Shown here: positions 35,238 to 47,567 of the stretch, piece by piece
Numbering within the stretch: the first letter of the stretch is position 1
How the letters are laid out: each line of letters opens with the position of its first letter
From: Diphasiastrum complanatum
Taxonomy: Eukaryota; Streptophyta; Lycopodiopsida; Lycopodiales; Lycopodiaceae
Direction of reading: 5' to 3'
Assembly: GCA_029204225.1 (NCBI GenBank)
Contig: CM055108.1
Span: 17,767,779 to 17,831,778, forward strand
DNA length: 64,000 nt
The notes under the pieces: generated by a model
What the model was told of the DNA's origin: nothing
Seen by the model: the letters and a program-made list of their open reading frames with translations, nothing else
Database searches by the model: none
Made by a program: the position numbers and the translations under genes

Positions 35238-36022
35238 TGTTAAAATTGAAAAACAATCCATATCGATTTCTTGGCTTGCTACAAATGTTGTACCATGCAA
35301 GTATGTAGCTCATTAATGCAAAATGCCAAGTTTGGCCTACATAGAACTCGAGCTACATGGTTATGTATTTTTCTAGTTTGACAAATGCAACTTGCATATA
35401 GTTTGTAGACATAGAATTAGCATGATTATGCTTGTAGAAACTCGTGGCAATTCACATGCATTAATTGTAAGGGATCCGTAGTGACATGCAAGGCATGCAC
35501 AATGTGTAATGGACACATGAATGATGATTTGGACATTTCTAGTTGGAACTAGTACACTTGTAAAAAGTTGGTAGAATCTCATGCATGACAAGTGACAAAT
35601 GTCACATAGACTCTAGATGTCATTTTGGAATGGATAGATGTGGTTCTACCTCGAGCTACCTCAAACTCCATAAATATGTGTAGCTCTCCACAAATCAATG
35701 ATGAAGAACCAAAGTTTTGTAGCTATCTCATGCCATTTTGGATCTAAACAAATATTGCTTGTTATCTCTCTAGCTCTCTCTCTCTCTAACTCGTGTTGAG
35801 GCTAATGCTCATACACTGAAAACTTGTACTTTTATTCATTCTTTGATTCATTGCTATTATAATCTGTTGATTAGCATGCTAGATTGTGAATTGGCCATTT
35901 CTTCTGAACTAGATTTTGTTGATCAATCTAGAATCAGGTTATAGTGCCAATCACAAAGCTTAATTAAGATCAGTCACTCTTGTGGACATTCCCCACACAT
36001 GTGAATTCTGGAACTTTTGTCA
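35238..36022 (+). repeat. copia C 3' LTR
   Basis: Begins TGTTAAAATTG after the purine tract and ends CTTTTGTCA. Close to the 5' LTR, with few substitutions by eye. Contains CACACATGTGAATTC near its end. Confidence 0.92.
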
Positions 36023-36179
36023 TCTCTCTCCTCTCGTCTCTCTCTTATCTCTTTCTGCTATGCAGGTTGAGGCGAGGTACACGCTCCCAGCATTCGAACC
36101 CTATGCTACATTCACGACACAACAGTGGAAGAATGTACAGGTGAGGGCTTTAATCAAAGCCCATTTTAAGTGTGAATAA
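36023..36179 (+). repeat. gypsy LTR 3'-end fragment
   Basis: CT-rich sequence, then GCTATGCAGGTTGAGGCGAGG and CGACACAACA near 36122, alignable to the left end of the K LTR (minus 23870-23799). Probably the end of a plus-oriented LTR. 36123-36179 is unassigned. Confidence 0.4.
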
Positions 36180-37294
36180 GGGGGTGGATGTGGTAGTAAA
36201 TGGTGGGGGTAGTGGTGGAAGGGAATTGGTGTTAATAGGTAATGATACTAGAATAGTGGAAGTGATATGAGTGGACGGGATCATGCTTACTGAACCAGAA
36301 TCATAAGCGCCAACATCAAAAGAGCCAACTACTATAGCTACCGCTTGTCTTCGTTGGTGGGCTTGTTGGAGTAGAGCCTCCTACTGTGCTAATATCTCCT
36401 TTGGGACTTAAGAGGATTTCAAGATCCCTCCGGATTTAGCATATTCAGCCCCTATATCACTGGATAAGATATCAGGGGAGATGGTGTCGTCGGTGCTCAC
36501 TGCCTTGCCCTTCTGCTTCTTCGTGGGAGGTGTAGGGGAGACAGGTTCTGCTGATACCTGTGGAGTGGCCCACTTGTTTGTGCTAGGATAGACGTCCTCT
36601 AGCTCTTTCAGTAAGGCGGCCATTCGGTGTCCCAGGTGTTGTGTGACCAACATGCGCAATAAATAGCCACACTTGGTAGGGGATTTAGCTGGATTTCAGC
36701 ACCACACATAGTTTGTCAGCAACTTTTTCGGCCCACATGTAGTTCTATGTGGGATCCTCCATGGTCAGGGTCAATGAAAACAGATCGCTTGGTGGGATGC
36801 AATCCATCTTGGCGATGTGGACCTCTACCATGTGCACGATGATTTCTGCGGCTGCCCGGAGCTTAGGATCTTTGATCAACTTGATGGAGAAGTCATCATT
36901 TGTCTAGCAATGGTTTTGTCATCTTCTTGCAGGAACTTCATGAAATACTTGGAATCATAGTTGGTTACTCTGTCATGAATCGTCTCTCCCAGATTTGGAA
37001 GCCTATGCATTGTAGGTATTCTAAAGAGATGTCGATGATGCTGTAACTACCATTCTTGGAGGTGAGTTTGAAGGAATGAAACTCATCTGAGTATGTGGAA
37101 TAGGCCACTCGGACCAAACCCTCACTCTGCTGATCAGTGAAGCAGCTGAGATCAAAATCGATATTTGTTAAAAGATCTTTAGCCAATATCAACACATCGG
37201 AATAGTTCTTGATATAGATCAATGATAAATTGCCCGAAAAGGGTTTGGGGACCATCCAACGATGTAGTGAGAGTGATGAGTTTTTGGAAGTCAT
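36180..37294 (-). pseudogene. gypsy L ORF3
   Basis: Starts at ATG 37294 (MTSKNSSLSLHRWMVPKPF). The conserved domain includes VRVAYSTYSDEFHSFK, HDRV-YDSKYFMKFLQED and (after shifts) LIKDP, MEDP and CGYLLRMLVTQHLG, aligning with B (VRAAYSTFDDELQTF, CGYLLHMLLSKHYLG). A basic patch PPTKKQKGKA sits at about 36500, and a Pro/His-rich tail reaches 36180. Frameshifts near 36965 and 36660 and stops break it. It lies 3' of pol, as in K and B. Confidence 0.62.
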
Positions 37295-37968
37295 AATGGT
37301 TGTAATTCTAGATACTTTTGGAGAGGTTGAAGATTATGAAAATTTTCAGCATGAACTCTCTTGTAGAAATCTAGAATGAGCTCATCAAGGGAGTGGGTGA
37401 GGCCTATACATAGACTTTTTGGGACAGGAATTCGTAACTTCACTCAATAATTGTCCTCAGTGCCCACGATTTCTCAGTGAGGTTTGTGAATTTGGTGCAC
37501 TATTTTGAGAGTCGGCGAGTTCTTAAAACTGATTTTTTTGTACAAAAATGAGTGAAAATGGCTGATAGTACAAAAATAGGCCTGATCAGAATTCGCGGAG
37601 ATGACAGAGAAATCATGGAGGCGATTTTAAGGCTCCGCAAATTGTCTACGAATTTTGTCAGTGAGGATCTAATGTAAAAAACTATTTTTTTGCTATTTCT
37701 GAAAAGTTTGTCTCTGAGACAGAATTCGTGGAGGTGGTAAATGAATCGTGCATACTGAAAAAGGGGGTGAGTGAATTCTATCTGATGTGGTTGTGAGACA
37801 AAATTTGAGAAAGGAATGATTCTTGTGGTTCTAGAGAAAAAGACTTATTGTATGCCTGACCTGATGATATCCTGATGTTCTGAAACAAGAAAACATACTA
37901 AAAAAATTGTTGAAATGGCAAGTATATAGTAAATAGAATTAAAGAAGAAAGTTTACAAAATAAAGCAA
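37295..37968 (-). promoter_or_regulatory. gypsy L pol-ORF3 spacer with promoter features
   Basis: No gene. It holds TTCGCGGAG-type motifs (about 37593, 37615, 37650, 37725) and, downstream in the minus sense, a TATA-like CTATGTATAGG near 37396-37406, about 105 bp before the ORF3 ATG. It is homologous to 13303-13721 for its pol-proximal part. Confidence 0.45.
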
Positions 37969-40815
37969 CTAATACATATCAAGATAAAAACAGGGCTCAT
38001 TGTACTTTCTAAGTCTACTCCCATTAACCACAATGTCTAAAAGATCACCATGTAGGGTTTGGAGTTGTACATTTCCAGAGACAAATATCTTTTGGATGAC
38101 ATAAGGTCCTTGGCCAAAAAATTTAAGTTTTCCTTTAAAGGCTTTGGCTTGGTATAGCAAGACCTTATCTCCAACTTGGAACTCTTTGAGTTTTAACGAT
38201 CGATCATGCCATGTCTTTTGTTGATGTTTTTGTACTCTGTTTGCTAGGATCTGTCGATTATCTAGCTCAAGATTATAGGCTACTCAAAGGGATGGAATAT
38301 GGAATTCTACAGGCACAACGGCTTCTTGGCCATATACTAGCTGGAAAGGGGTTAGGCATGTGGCTCGCTTTGGGGTAGTGCGGTAGGCCCATAGAGCGGC
38401 ATGAAGCTTTACTTCCCAATCAGATCGGCTGGACTCGGCAATTTTGGTGAGAACACCACATAAGATTTTGTTTGTTGATTTTGCGTGGCCATCGCATCAT
38501 GGATAATATGGGGAACTTTTCCAATGTACCACAAAAAATTTGGAAAGTAGATCTGTTATGACAAAGTTAAGACTCATGTGTACCCCTATCGTTGATAAGT
38601 TTTTGAGGACAGCCGAAACGAACAATAAACTGTTCATAGAGAAATTTTGTGGTAGAACGAGCATCATCCTTGCGAACAGCTCTTGCTTCAACCCATTTGG
38701 TATAATAGTCCATAGCTACTACGATATAGCAGGATTGGGTGTGTCTAGCAGTGGGACTAATGGGTTCAACATAATCAATTTTCCATTTTTGAAAAGCTTG
38801 ATTAGTTGTGACAAGATGTAAAGGCATGTAGTTGGTCTTTTGAAATCGTTTGGTTCTTTGACAAACATCACAGACCTTAGTGTAGGTGTGCGTATCCTTA
38901 AAGAGGGTTGGCCACCAAAATTCTGCCAAGAGAATTTTCTTAGCAGTCATTTCGGAAGAAAAGTGACCTGTTTCAACACCTTCATGAGTGAGGGATATAA
39001 CAGAGGGTATTTCACCTTCAATAAGACAATGTCGGATAATTCCATCCAACCCTTGCTTGTAAAGTTGGCCAGCAATTAATGTATAGGGTTTGGTTTTGAG
39101 GACCAACGCACATTGTTCAGCTTTAGAAAAGGATGAACCCATCCATCCTGAAGTTAAATATTCTATGATTTTCTTGGCCCAAACGAGTGTAGAGTCAACC
39201 TACATCATTGATGATGGCATCGGATAAATCATTGTTGACACCTTGATATGGGGTGGGTAGTTAGAGATTCGAGATAGATGGTCTGCTAAAAAATGTTGAA
39301 CGTCCTTTCGAACCACGATCCTAAACTCATATTCGTGTAGTAATAGGATCCATCGAGTAATACGACCGGTCATGCAAGTCTTGTTAATGAGATATAGGAG
39401 TGCTTGATGTTCAGTGAAGAAGGCAAAAACTTTTCTCAGTAGATAATGATAAAATTTTTGAACTGCATACATCATTGCCAAAGCTTCATGCTCGGTAGTG
39501 GTATAGTTGACTTCAGCAGGTATCAATTGTCTACTAAGAAATCAGATTGGATAATCCTTTTTGAATTCTCCTGGTTGGGTGAGCACTGCTCCAATGGCAT
39601 ACTTAGATGCATCAGTATGCACATAAAATTCCTTGGAATAATCAGGATCCTAGAGAATAGGTGCATTGGTAAGGGCTTCTTTGAGTTTATTGCATGCAAC
39701 GTGTTGTTCATCAGTCCTTTGGGGACAACAACTACTTTGTGGATCAAGCGTGCTTTATTAGCAAAGTCAAAAATAAAGCATCGATAGTAGTTGGCGTGGC
39801 CAAGGAAAGAATACACTTCGCGGATGGTATGTGGTTCCGATAGATTTTGAAATGCCATTTTTTGAAATGATATGTCCTGACACAATATCGTGTGTTATCA
39901 AGATCTGGCATTTTTCAGGATTCAAGGAGATGCCGAAGCGTTGACATTGGATAAAATTTGTCTCAAACACAGACAGATGTCGTGTTTCTTTTGAATGTGC
40001 ACCTTAATCATCCAAGTAGACTTCTAGGGTATCGCCCATTTGTTGAGAAAAGACAGCTTGCATAACACGTTGGAAAGTGCTAGGAGCACTATAGAGACCA
40101 AAAGGCATGACTTTCCAATAGAAGGTTTTCCATTCTATGGCAAAAGCGATTTTATATTGATCTTCTTCAGTAATTTGGATCATATTGTATCCGCTAAAGC
40201 CATCTAAAAAGGAATAAGCCTCATCTCCTGCTAGATTTTCTAAGATGGATTCTCTGAAAAGTAATGGCAAATGATCATGTTCTGTAATGGCATTAAGTTT
40301 CTTAAAATCGACACAAATCTGAAGTTTTTCATTTTTCTTAGGAACGATAATGATTGGGGAGACCCACTCAGTATGTTCGATTTCATAGATGAATCTTGCA
40401 TCTAACAAGCATTGTAGTTTTTCTTTTATTTTGGCCTTGTAGATTGGATCACATCTGTAGGGACGGCTAGCAATTGGTCTCACACCAAATTTAAGGGGAA
40501 TATGATGCACATCTACTTGGGGTGAGACTCCTTTCATGTCTTTATAAGACCACGCGAAGACATGTCGATATTTGCGCAGAAGCTTTTGAAGCATTCTTCG
40601 TGATTGAGATGAGCCCTGACGTGGACGATGTATTCGTTACTTTCTTGTGGCGCACTCAAGGAGAGAGTGATGGTTCAGGTAGGGCCTTCATAGGGTGAAT
40701 TACCGTTTGGCTCATGGTGAGCTTGGGGTAATTGAATGCTTACATCTTCGATCGTATAGTCCTTAAAATATACAGGCACATCATGGGCTGGGGATTCGAG
40801 GGAATATTAGTGCAC
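37969..40815 (-). pseudogene. pol: gypsy L pol
   Basis: Right to left: pre-RT linker (TIEDVSIQLPQAHHEPN, near 40750), RT from about 40594 (HIPLKFGVRPIASRPY, WVSPIIIVPKKN, SFLDGFSGYN) to YLDD, which is followed at once by TAA (40004-40006). Then thumb (39885-39523), RNase H (39526-39200, EHQALLYLINKT), integrase zinc and core (39142-38497, VCDVCQRTKRF, VAMDYYTKWVEA, LINDRGTH), Lys at the catalytic Glu (GHAKSTNK near 38475), and C-terminus to 37969. Multiple breaks. Confidence 0.87.
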
Positions 40816-41559
40816 TTTGTTTTCTTAGATATGCTAATTATGGGTCCTTATGTTATGAATTTAATTTAATAAAACTTTTTAAATGTTACTTCTACACTTT
40901 TGTCACAAATCAAAGCACCACAATACAAGCAAAAACTACTTCAAGAAGTCTTTTTGCACTCCGCTCATCATACTTATGATCTGTTACTCACCAAAAAAAA
41001 TGCCTATGGGACAATGGATACCCTCATGTGACTACCTTTTTTGTGGTGCACAGGCTTCCACACTGCCAACGCTTGCCATGTAATGTAACCATTAAAAAGG
41101 ACATGTATTTTATATAGTTCATTTTTGCCAATACAACTATAAGGGAGTATGTTTTGTCTTTGAGGGAGAATGTGGGAGATGTTGGAGTGTTTTGAGATAC
41201 TATATCAGTATTGTGTTCTTTCTCCAACAATCTAAAGGTGTGAGTATGTAGGAAATGGTGGTTATGGTATTTTTTTTCATTAATCTAGTACTACTCTTAT
41301 CATTGTCTTCTATCTTTAGAAACATCAAAACAAGTAACAATGAAATGATGAATGTAAATAAACAATAACCAAGACAAATGAGCTCATCCACAACACTTTG
41401 GCACTACTTCTATCCCCTAGCACTAGTCTTTAAAACTATCCAAATATTAACATCAATCACTGAGCACCCCTCTCCCATGTAAGTCTTCTCAAACTATTTC
41501 AAGCCTTAACACTAGTTGCTAGTACTACTTTTGTTATGTCCATATCATGTACAAGGGAA
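40816..41559. other. unassigned noncoding stretch
   Basis: AT-rich, no convincing gene. A purine-rich GAGGGAGAATGTGGGAGA (41162-41179) is followed by TGTTGGAG (41180-41187), which faces CTCCAACA at 41222-41229. These look like LTR-style ends only 50 bp apart. Confidence 0.3.
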
Positions 41560-42020
41560 TTGAAATAGTTCCTAACATGGATAGCCGGTCACTCCAGTTG
41601 TATGTGGTTATTAATTATGCTACGTCATTCCAGACGTGGTCATATTAAATAATTAATAATCATATGAGGGCCCAGACCTATAATTAGACATAGGAGCACA
41701 TGCATTGTGAAGACTGCTTTAATGTAAGAATAGGAGGTCAATAGCTCAATTTAGGTTGCATGGGGATCCTAAAGGAAATATTCTCTCTCTCTTGAGGAGA
41801 ATAAGTCTAGTGGAAACTCGCCCATCCTCCTATTGTGAATTGTGATTCTTGAGCCAGTTTTTCCTCTCCTCTCTTGTGTTCTTCACTGTGGCTTGGGGGT
41901 GGATTGGTTAGGGTATTGACTAGCCTCTCCATATTGGTTGGGTGGTTCATGCTCCACAGGTGTCCTTTTGGTTTGCATGTGATTGGAATCCTGAAGGTCC
42001 TCACTTGGTGATTCTTATAG
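41560..42020 (+). repeat. probable gypsy M 5' LTR
   Basis: Assigned because it ends directly before a primer site. It is CT-rich with GGTCACTCCAG repeats near its start (41588 and, diverged, 41626). The left boundary is not defined and the terminal CA is not preserved. Confidence 0.45.
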
Positions 42021-42032
42021 TGGTATCAGAGC
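42021..42032 (+). promoter_or_regulatory. gypsy M primer-binding site
   Basis: TGGTATCAGAGC, matching initiator-Met tRNA. Confidence 0.85.
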
Positions 42033-43873
42033 TTAGATCACATCTACTAGGAGGTGGAGCTTGAGGATCTTGGATTTTGCAATTCCTTTGGTGTAGCTCT
42101 TTGCTTCTTCTTCCAGGTGAAAAATTCACTAAATTCATCAAAAATCCTATGATTTCCATCAAAAATCATGGAGCAAATCCACAATTATGATCAATTTCAA
42201 GTAGGTGGATTCTTAGATCCTTGGTGTACTTTTAGCCTAAAGATTGTGGATTTGCTCCATGATTTTTTATGGAAATCATAGGATTTTTAATGAATTTAGT
42301 GAATTTTTCACCTAGAATTGATGGTTTTTGCAAGGAATTGATTATAGGATCTAGTGTAGTAGGTTTTCCAGATTGTACTTACTGTTTTACAGTCATTAAT
42401 TATAGAATTAAATGATTGCATGATGATTGAATAGTCAAAAGATTGATTAGATAGTGATTTTGGACCAGAAAATTGGGGCTTTTGGGCCATAAGTGGGCTA
42501 TGGAAACCACGTTTGACTAGAATCAAAACTCTTAGTGATTGCATGAAATGGATTTATAGGGATTTGGATCTGATTGCATGAATTTGTGGATTTTTCCCAC
42601 AAATTGTGGTCAAAAAACAAGGTTTTTTTGATGATTTTTGGACTAATTTTGGGATAGATCTCAAAATTCTCAGACAAGACTTAGTGTGAACGTTTTCAAA
42701 GATGTAATGAAGCTGTCCTTAAGCTTTCATGAAGTCTAGTTGGGATTAGACACCATTACGGGGCTCAAAACACCCAAAAATAGTGTATCTTTGATGATTT
42801 TTGAGCATGAATACCTCTTAATTGGGGGGCTGAACCTATTGTTTCTTTTTACAACCTTAAACATATGTTGGATTGCCTCTGATTTGAGCCATCATGCATC
42901 CAATTTGGATAGATGAGCATTAGACACCAACATATTGAAGTTTTGCTTGTTGAAGGAGGCCGTAAATGCATTTTTTGCATGATTTGAGCCTATGATTGCT
43001 TGCTGGACCTGTTATAAGCTTCTATGCCTCTCTAATGAACCTTAGTAGAGTGCTTATAACCTCTGATCCAAGGTTTATTAGGTTGGGATGTGTTTTTTGA
43101 TGATTCCTCTCTCCAAAAGTGTGTCCTCCTACCTGTTTTGTGTGCATTTACTGCTCGCACGTGTGAAGCCTAGGTGGAAGGGTGATGTGGCAAGTTTCTT
43201 GTAGACCCATCTCCCTCCGTATGGTGCTTTACAGTGACCAATTTGGTGTTCTATAGAGAAAGTTATGGCTGTCTGAAGTTTGGCAATTTTTGAACTAAAA
43301 TTTGCAAAATTTCGGAATTCTTCTGATGCATGCATGCTTGTAAATCAGTATAGTGTTTTTTAGTTGATAGAAATGTATGAATAGACCTGTAGGCATGCTT
43401 AACTGCATGTTGCATGCGTAACCAGTGATTTTGATCAGTAGAATTCTTGCATGTAGCTATTTTTGGCAATTCTAGATCAAAAAGCAGATTTCCTAGCAAC
43501 TAGGCCATTTACGAAAAAAAAAAATCATTTTTGAAAAAATCCATTCATGTCAAGTAAGTTGCATGCAGGATCTTTCGAAATGATTTCAATTTGTGACAGT
43601 GCCTGTGTTTTGGCAAAATCGATATTTTTAATCGATTTTCAAAGTTGGTCCATTTCGACAGATTTCGAAAATTCCTTTATTTCGTAAATTTTAGTGCTGG
43701 TCATAAAAGTTGTTGTTGTTTAATTCGATCTGATATTGATTTGACAAAAGTTTGCATAAGTCACGGCTTGTTGATTAATATCAGTCTGTTATGAAGGTTT
43801 TCAACGTTTCACTTATTAGTTGATGATTAGATCTCGACTAATTAAAGCAAATTTTGCATGTTAGGAAATCAAT
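42033..43873 (+). other. gypsy M long leader
   Basis: 1.84 kb without a gene between primer site and gag. Contains the 70-bp inverted repeat at 42115-42313 and one CACGTGTGAAG half-palindrome (about 43157). Confidence 0.55.
42115..42313. repeat. 70-bp near-perfect inverted repeat (hairpin)
   Basis: Left arm 42115-42184 (starts AGGTGAAAAATTCACT) is the reverse complement of 42244-42313 at 68 of 70 positions, with a 59-nt loop. RNA from the leader could fold into one long stem. It could be a small-RNA source, a packaging or dimer signal, or a nested inverted-repeat insertion. Confidence 0.93.
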
Positions 43874-45115
43874 ATGGCACACTATAATGCAAATGCAACT
43901 CTTGATGGTCAGGTGCCAATGCCTACCTATCTGCAAATTTGCCAGTCATTAAGCCAAGCACTTAATGAGATTAACAACACGAACACTTTGCGTGATCAAC
44001 ATATGGAAGTGCTGTTAAATCAAGTGAGAGCTTTATCTGCTCCAAATTTGGGCTTTCAGCTTGAACCTTTTTTGGGGGAGAAAAAAGAGAAAAAAACCTA
44101 AAATTGTGGATGACTGGTTAACCAAGTCGACCGATTATTTTAATCTACACGGAATTCCTGAGGAAAAAAATATTGAGATTGTTATTCTATTCTTCTATGG
44201 CAAAGCTTCGTCATGGTGACGTGACTTGCAACCTAATCCTACCACATGGGACAAGTTTATAGAAGTGTTCAGAAAGTTGTTTGTGGTTGTGGACGACTCG
44301 GATTTTTATCAAAGACTTGTGAATTGCAAAATAGGTACTCGGAGTTTGGACTCGTTTCCACAAGATTTTATGGATTTATGGAATAAAATCCCCTCATTCA
44401 AGGCAAAACTAGCACTGTGGCAGTTAGGTCTGCCCGCAAATTATCAGAATGAGTGTAAGCGTGACGTGCTTCAATCCTTTGATGATGTTGTTCATGTCGT
44501 GAAAGCATATGACTCCATGATAGTGACATCTAGGAAGCAGTTACAAGCTAATCCATCTGGACCATCCGGACCCAGCCAGAAAAAAGAGAAGAAAAGAGTT
44601 TGTGGGAATAAGAAAACTAAATATTTTGACGAACTGGATCAAGCTGCATCTGAATTTAGACAAAAGAAAAAGTACTCCCGAAAAGACGCTAGAAGGACCA
44701 ATGTTTGTGTCCATTGCAGTCAGCCTGGACACATTATGAAATTCTGCCCAGAACGAAAGAAAGGCGCAGCTCAAGTGATTGAGATGCCAGGTAAAGATAA
44801 TCTTAAGCTGGAAATTAATAAAATTAATTGTGAGTGTGATTGTTCTTTTAGTACTACTTCATTCTTGCCAAATGATTTATTTCATTTGAAAGGCACTATG
44901 AATGGACATGAAATTAGTATTTTAGTGGACAGTGGATCTACTCATAATTTCATTAACTCTGGTCTTGTGCAGAGACTCGGACTCAAAACTAAAGCCAGTA
45001 ACCATAGATACCGAGTATATCTAGCTTCAAGAGCGGAGTTGGAGACGTGGGATGTGAAAGTTCCAAGGCTCCCAGTTTGGATCCAGGACTATAGAGAGTT
45101 AATTGAGTAGAAATT
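43874..45115 (+). pseudogene. gag: gypsy M gag-protease
   Basis: ATG 43874 (MAHYNANATLDGQVPMP). A frameshift in an A-rich run near 44090 and a TGA at 44218-44220 (after ASSW) interrupt the capsid domain (TTWDKFIEVFRKLF, DFMDLWNKIPSF). Zinc knuckle CVHCSQPGHIMKFC (about 44708-44750) and an intact-looking aspartic protease ILVDSGSTHNFINSGLV (about 44925) follow. It ends at a stop near 45110, abutting LTR N. RT and integrase are missing. Its gag differs from that of J1 and B, and its primer is Met-type, so it is another gypsy lineage. Confidence 0.85.
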
Positions 45116-45116
45116 C

Positions 45117-45574
45117 TGTTAGGATCTAGTGCAGTATGCAAATCACATCACACAATCACCATAGCCACTCACAAGCTCTCAAAGATGGCACAACAAAAGT
45201 TATTAGATTACAAAGAGACATTGTACATATAGAGTATTCACAAACTACATGAAAAGGCAGGTGTCTTAAAATTGGCCTACCGCCTGTCAAACTAAGGTCG
45301 GGCCCAATATGGCCAAATTCGATCGACAAACTTGGGACATGCCCCCAAGTATAGCAAAACTGAAAATAACTCTATACAGGCTAATTCTTCCTATGTGTGG
45401 CTACTCGGCTAACCCAAGTAGCCAGCTACGGGATCAGTGCCCGATCAATATATCCTAACGGGTCACGTCCCGATCACAACCATATACAGTAAACCAAATA
45501 AATTGTACAGTAATTACATCATCACATTTAGAGCTTACATAAAATGTATATCAGATTAACTCTAATTTCTAAGT
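45117..45574 (-). repeat. LTR of fragment N, minus orientation
   Basis: Minus strand: purine tract AAGGGAGAGAC (about 45573-45583), then TTAGAAATTAGAG, ending GATCCTAACA at 45117. The initial TG is not preserved. It terminates element M's gag region. Confidence 0.5.
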
Positions 45575-46308
45575 CTCTCCCTTAAGCTCAAATGTGATAA
45601 GAGTGAAAAACAATAATTTGTAGCAATGTCTGGAGTGTCCAAAGGATGTTATGCATATCCCTGCTACCATGTACTTGACTAGGTTTGACCACAAAGTATC
45701 ATGCAAACACGATGCTCATATAGAGAGTCTACCACACTCTCAACCAACTGACTCATCCCCAATCCGACTTGAACACAAGTGGACCACATGAGCGACATGG
45801 CTCAAACTGAGGAAATCCCACTGCCACCATGAGACTTACATCCTCCAACTAGCTAGGTTGACATCCTATCAGACACTTACAATCACAGACCTGTAAAGTT
45901 GACATAAATGAGCAACTGAGGCTCAACCTGAGGAAATCTTACTGCCACCATAAGATTTTACCCTCACCGGATAAACATCTAGTAGACATAATGACAAGTC
46001 AAAGAGCATAAAATGACTACTTTGTTTCACTGTAGCAAATGCACAACCAATAAAACTCTGACTTAGATCTAAACTCTCGTGACAAGGCAACATGCAAGCC
46101 CACACACACTCATGCAAATCAACATGAATGATAAAGGACCAAATACATGACCAAGGCCTGCCCATAAGTGATATCCTGTCGTACCAACACCTGTGCCACC
46201 TGTAGATCCGTTGCTACGCCACTGGTCACCAGATTAGGTCCTCAACCATGGCCTACACCTATACCAAGATGCTCTCACGTCCAAGCATATACATCTATCC
46301 AATAAGTC
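45575..46308 (-). pseudogene. degenerate 3' internal part of fragment N
   Basis: A minus-strand frame at 46165-45923 (LSQSFIGCAFATVKQSS, VYPVRVKSYGGSKISSG) precedes the LTR. The sequence around CTGAGGAAATC-ACTGCCACCAT occurs twice (about 45808 and 45926). Position suggests the end of a retrotransposon polyprotein, but no domain is recognisable. Confidence 0.3.
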
Positions 46309-47480
46309 TTGAAAACTGAACCCCATCCATTCCCCATGCTCCAAGCACAAGAGTCTACCAAGGACTCAATGAATGAATGTACACAAACCTCACCATATGA
46401 TGCCATCCGTGAAGAAGATGAAGGGTCTGACGAGGACCATGACTTTTGTGACAAGAGGGGAAAGGGGCTAGTTAAGCAGGAGACTTCCCGCGTGGAAGGA
46501 TCGTCCTCATCTAGTGAGGTTGATATCCTTCAACACCTTCAGGGTTGGCAAAAAGCACAACAAGCTCAGATGGAGAAGCTAACCTCAGAATTCCAAAAGG
46601 TATTGAAGGATGTCGTTGAAAAAACTTTTCCAGTCCGTGAGAATGTGTGGTGTCCTATTTGTTCTCAAAACCACACCGCCAATGAGTGCCTGCACGTAAG
46701 AACCTATTTCCCATAGGTGACACGACCTATGTATCACCCTTATAGGCCATCTGGACCTCAGTAGTATGCACCAAATTACAATCCAACTCCACTCGCGTCG
46801 AGGCCAGGACAATACCAACCCAGGACAATAGGCCCAGTTCCTCATCAACCCAGACATCCACTTGTAGTCAATCAACCTGTGCCACATATCCAATCTCATA
46901 TGGTTGATACTATCTATGTCGATCCTGCTACCTATTATGTCAAGGATCCCAATGCCAATGTTTATCAAGTAGAGGCAAGTTACTCTTATGAAATAGCACA
47001 GTCTGGATACAACCCAAATCACCCTCAGTATCATACACAACCTATAACATATGCTGCGCAACTGATGCCAGTTTTACGTGGCTGCATTGTGTGTGCGGGA
47101 TGACGTCCTAGCATTCATTGCCTTGATAAATTACAATATCCACCTCTTTCTGAAAATTGTGGGATAGAGCACCATATCAAAGACTGTCCAAAGCGACCCA
47201 GTCTTGCAGCTCCTGTTAACTCTATCCAAGTAGAGACAATCCCAATCAGAGTCATGACTCGAGCCCAACACCGGCAGGCTAGAGAAGCTGCAACAAAATG
47301 AACCAATAAGCTCTCGCTCGCTCTGTCCATTGACAAAACCACACCAATCATCTATCTTAATCCCAACGAGGAGATCCATTTGAGAGACAAATATCAAAAG
47401 CTCATCCATGAAGCTAATAATAGGAGGAGGTCATAGTCACACCTAGAGACCAAATCCCAGATAACCCAACCGTAGAAGGA
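46309..47480 (+). pseudogene. gag: gypsy B gag C-terminal half
   Basis: The frame contains VRENVWCPICSQNHTANEC (zinc knuckle, CX2CX3HX4C), like J1 gag. A Pro/Tyr/His-rich linker to about 47100 follows, with TVDT-like repeats of tyrosine, and a weaker second knuckle CGIEHHIKDC (about 47158). Stops near 46716, 46763, 47103 and 47299. The N-terminal capsid part is missing at the junction with fragment N. Confidence 0.75.
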
Positions 47481-47567
47481 GCCGAGATATGGGGAGATTT
47501 ACTTCAAGCAAACGTTACCCTCCCATTTGGAGTACTCTGGAAGTACACTGAAAAATGGTAGAAAGAG

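Larger units (their letters stand above)
29694..36022 (+). mobile_element. Ty1/copia element C, two LTRs
   Basis: About 6.3 kb with similar LTRs (794 and 785 bp), primer site, gag-pol and purine tract AGGAGGAG (35230-35237). At least two nonsense codons and several frameshifts disable it. The 5-bp flanks differ (GTCCT left, TCTCT right) and the outside sequences belong to different elements, so no target duplication is visible. Confidence 0.92.

Noticed and set aside
36056-36137. Host exon bounded by GCAG and CAGGTGAG
   Set aside because: Sequence matches the end of the K LTR, and no longer frame or homologous exon is present.
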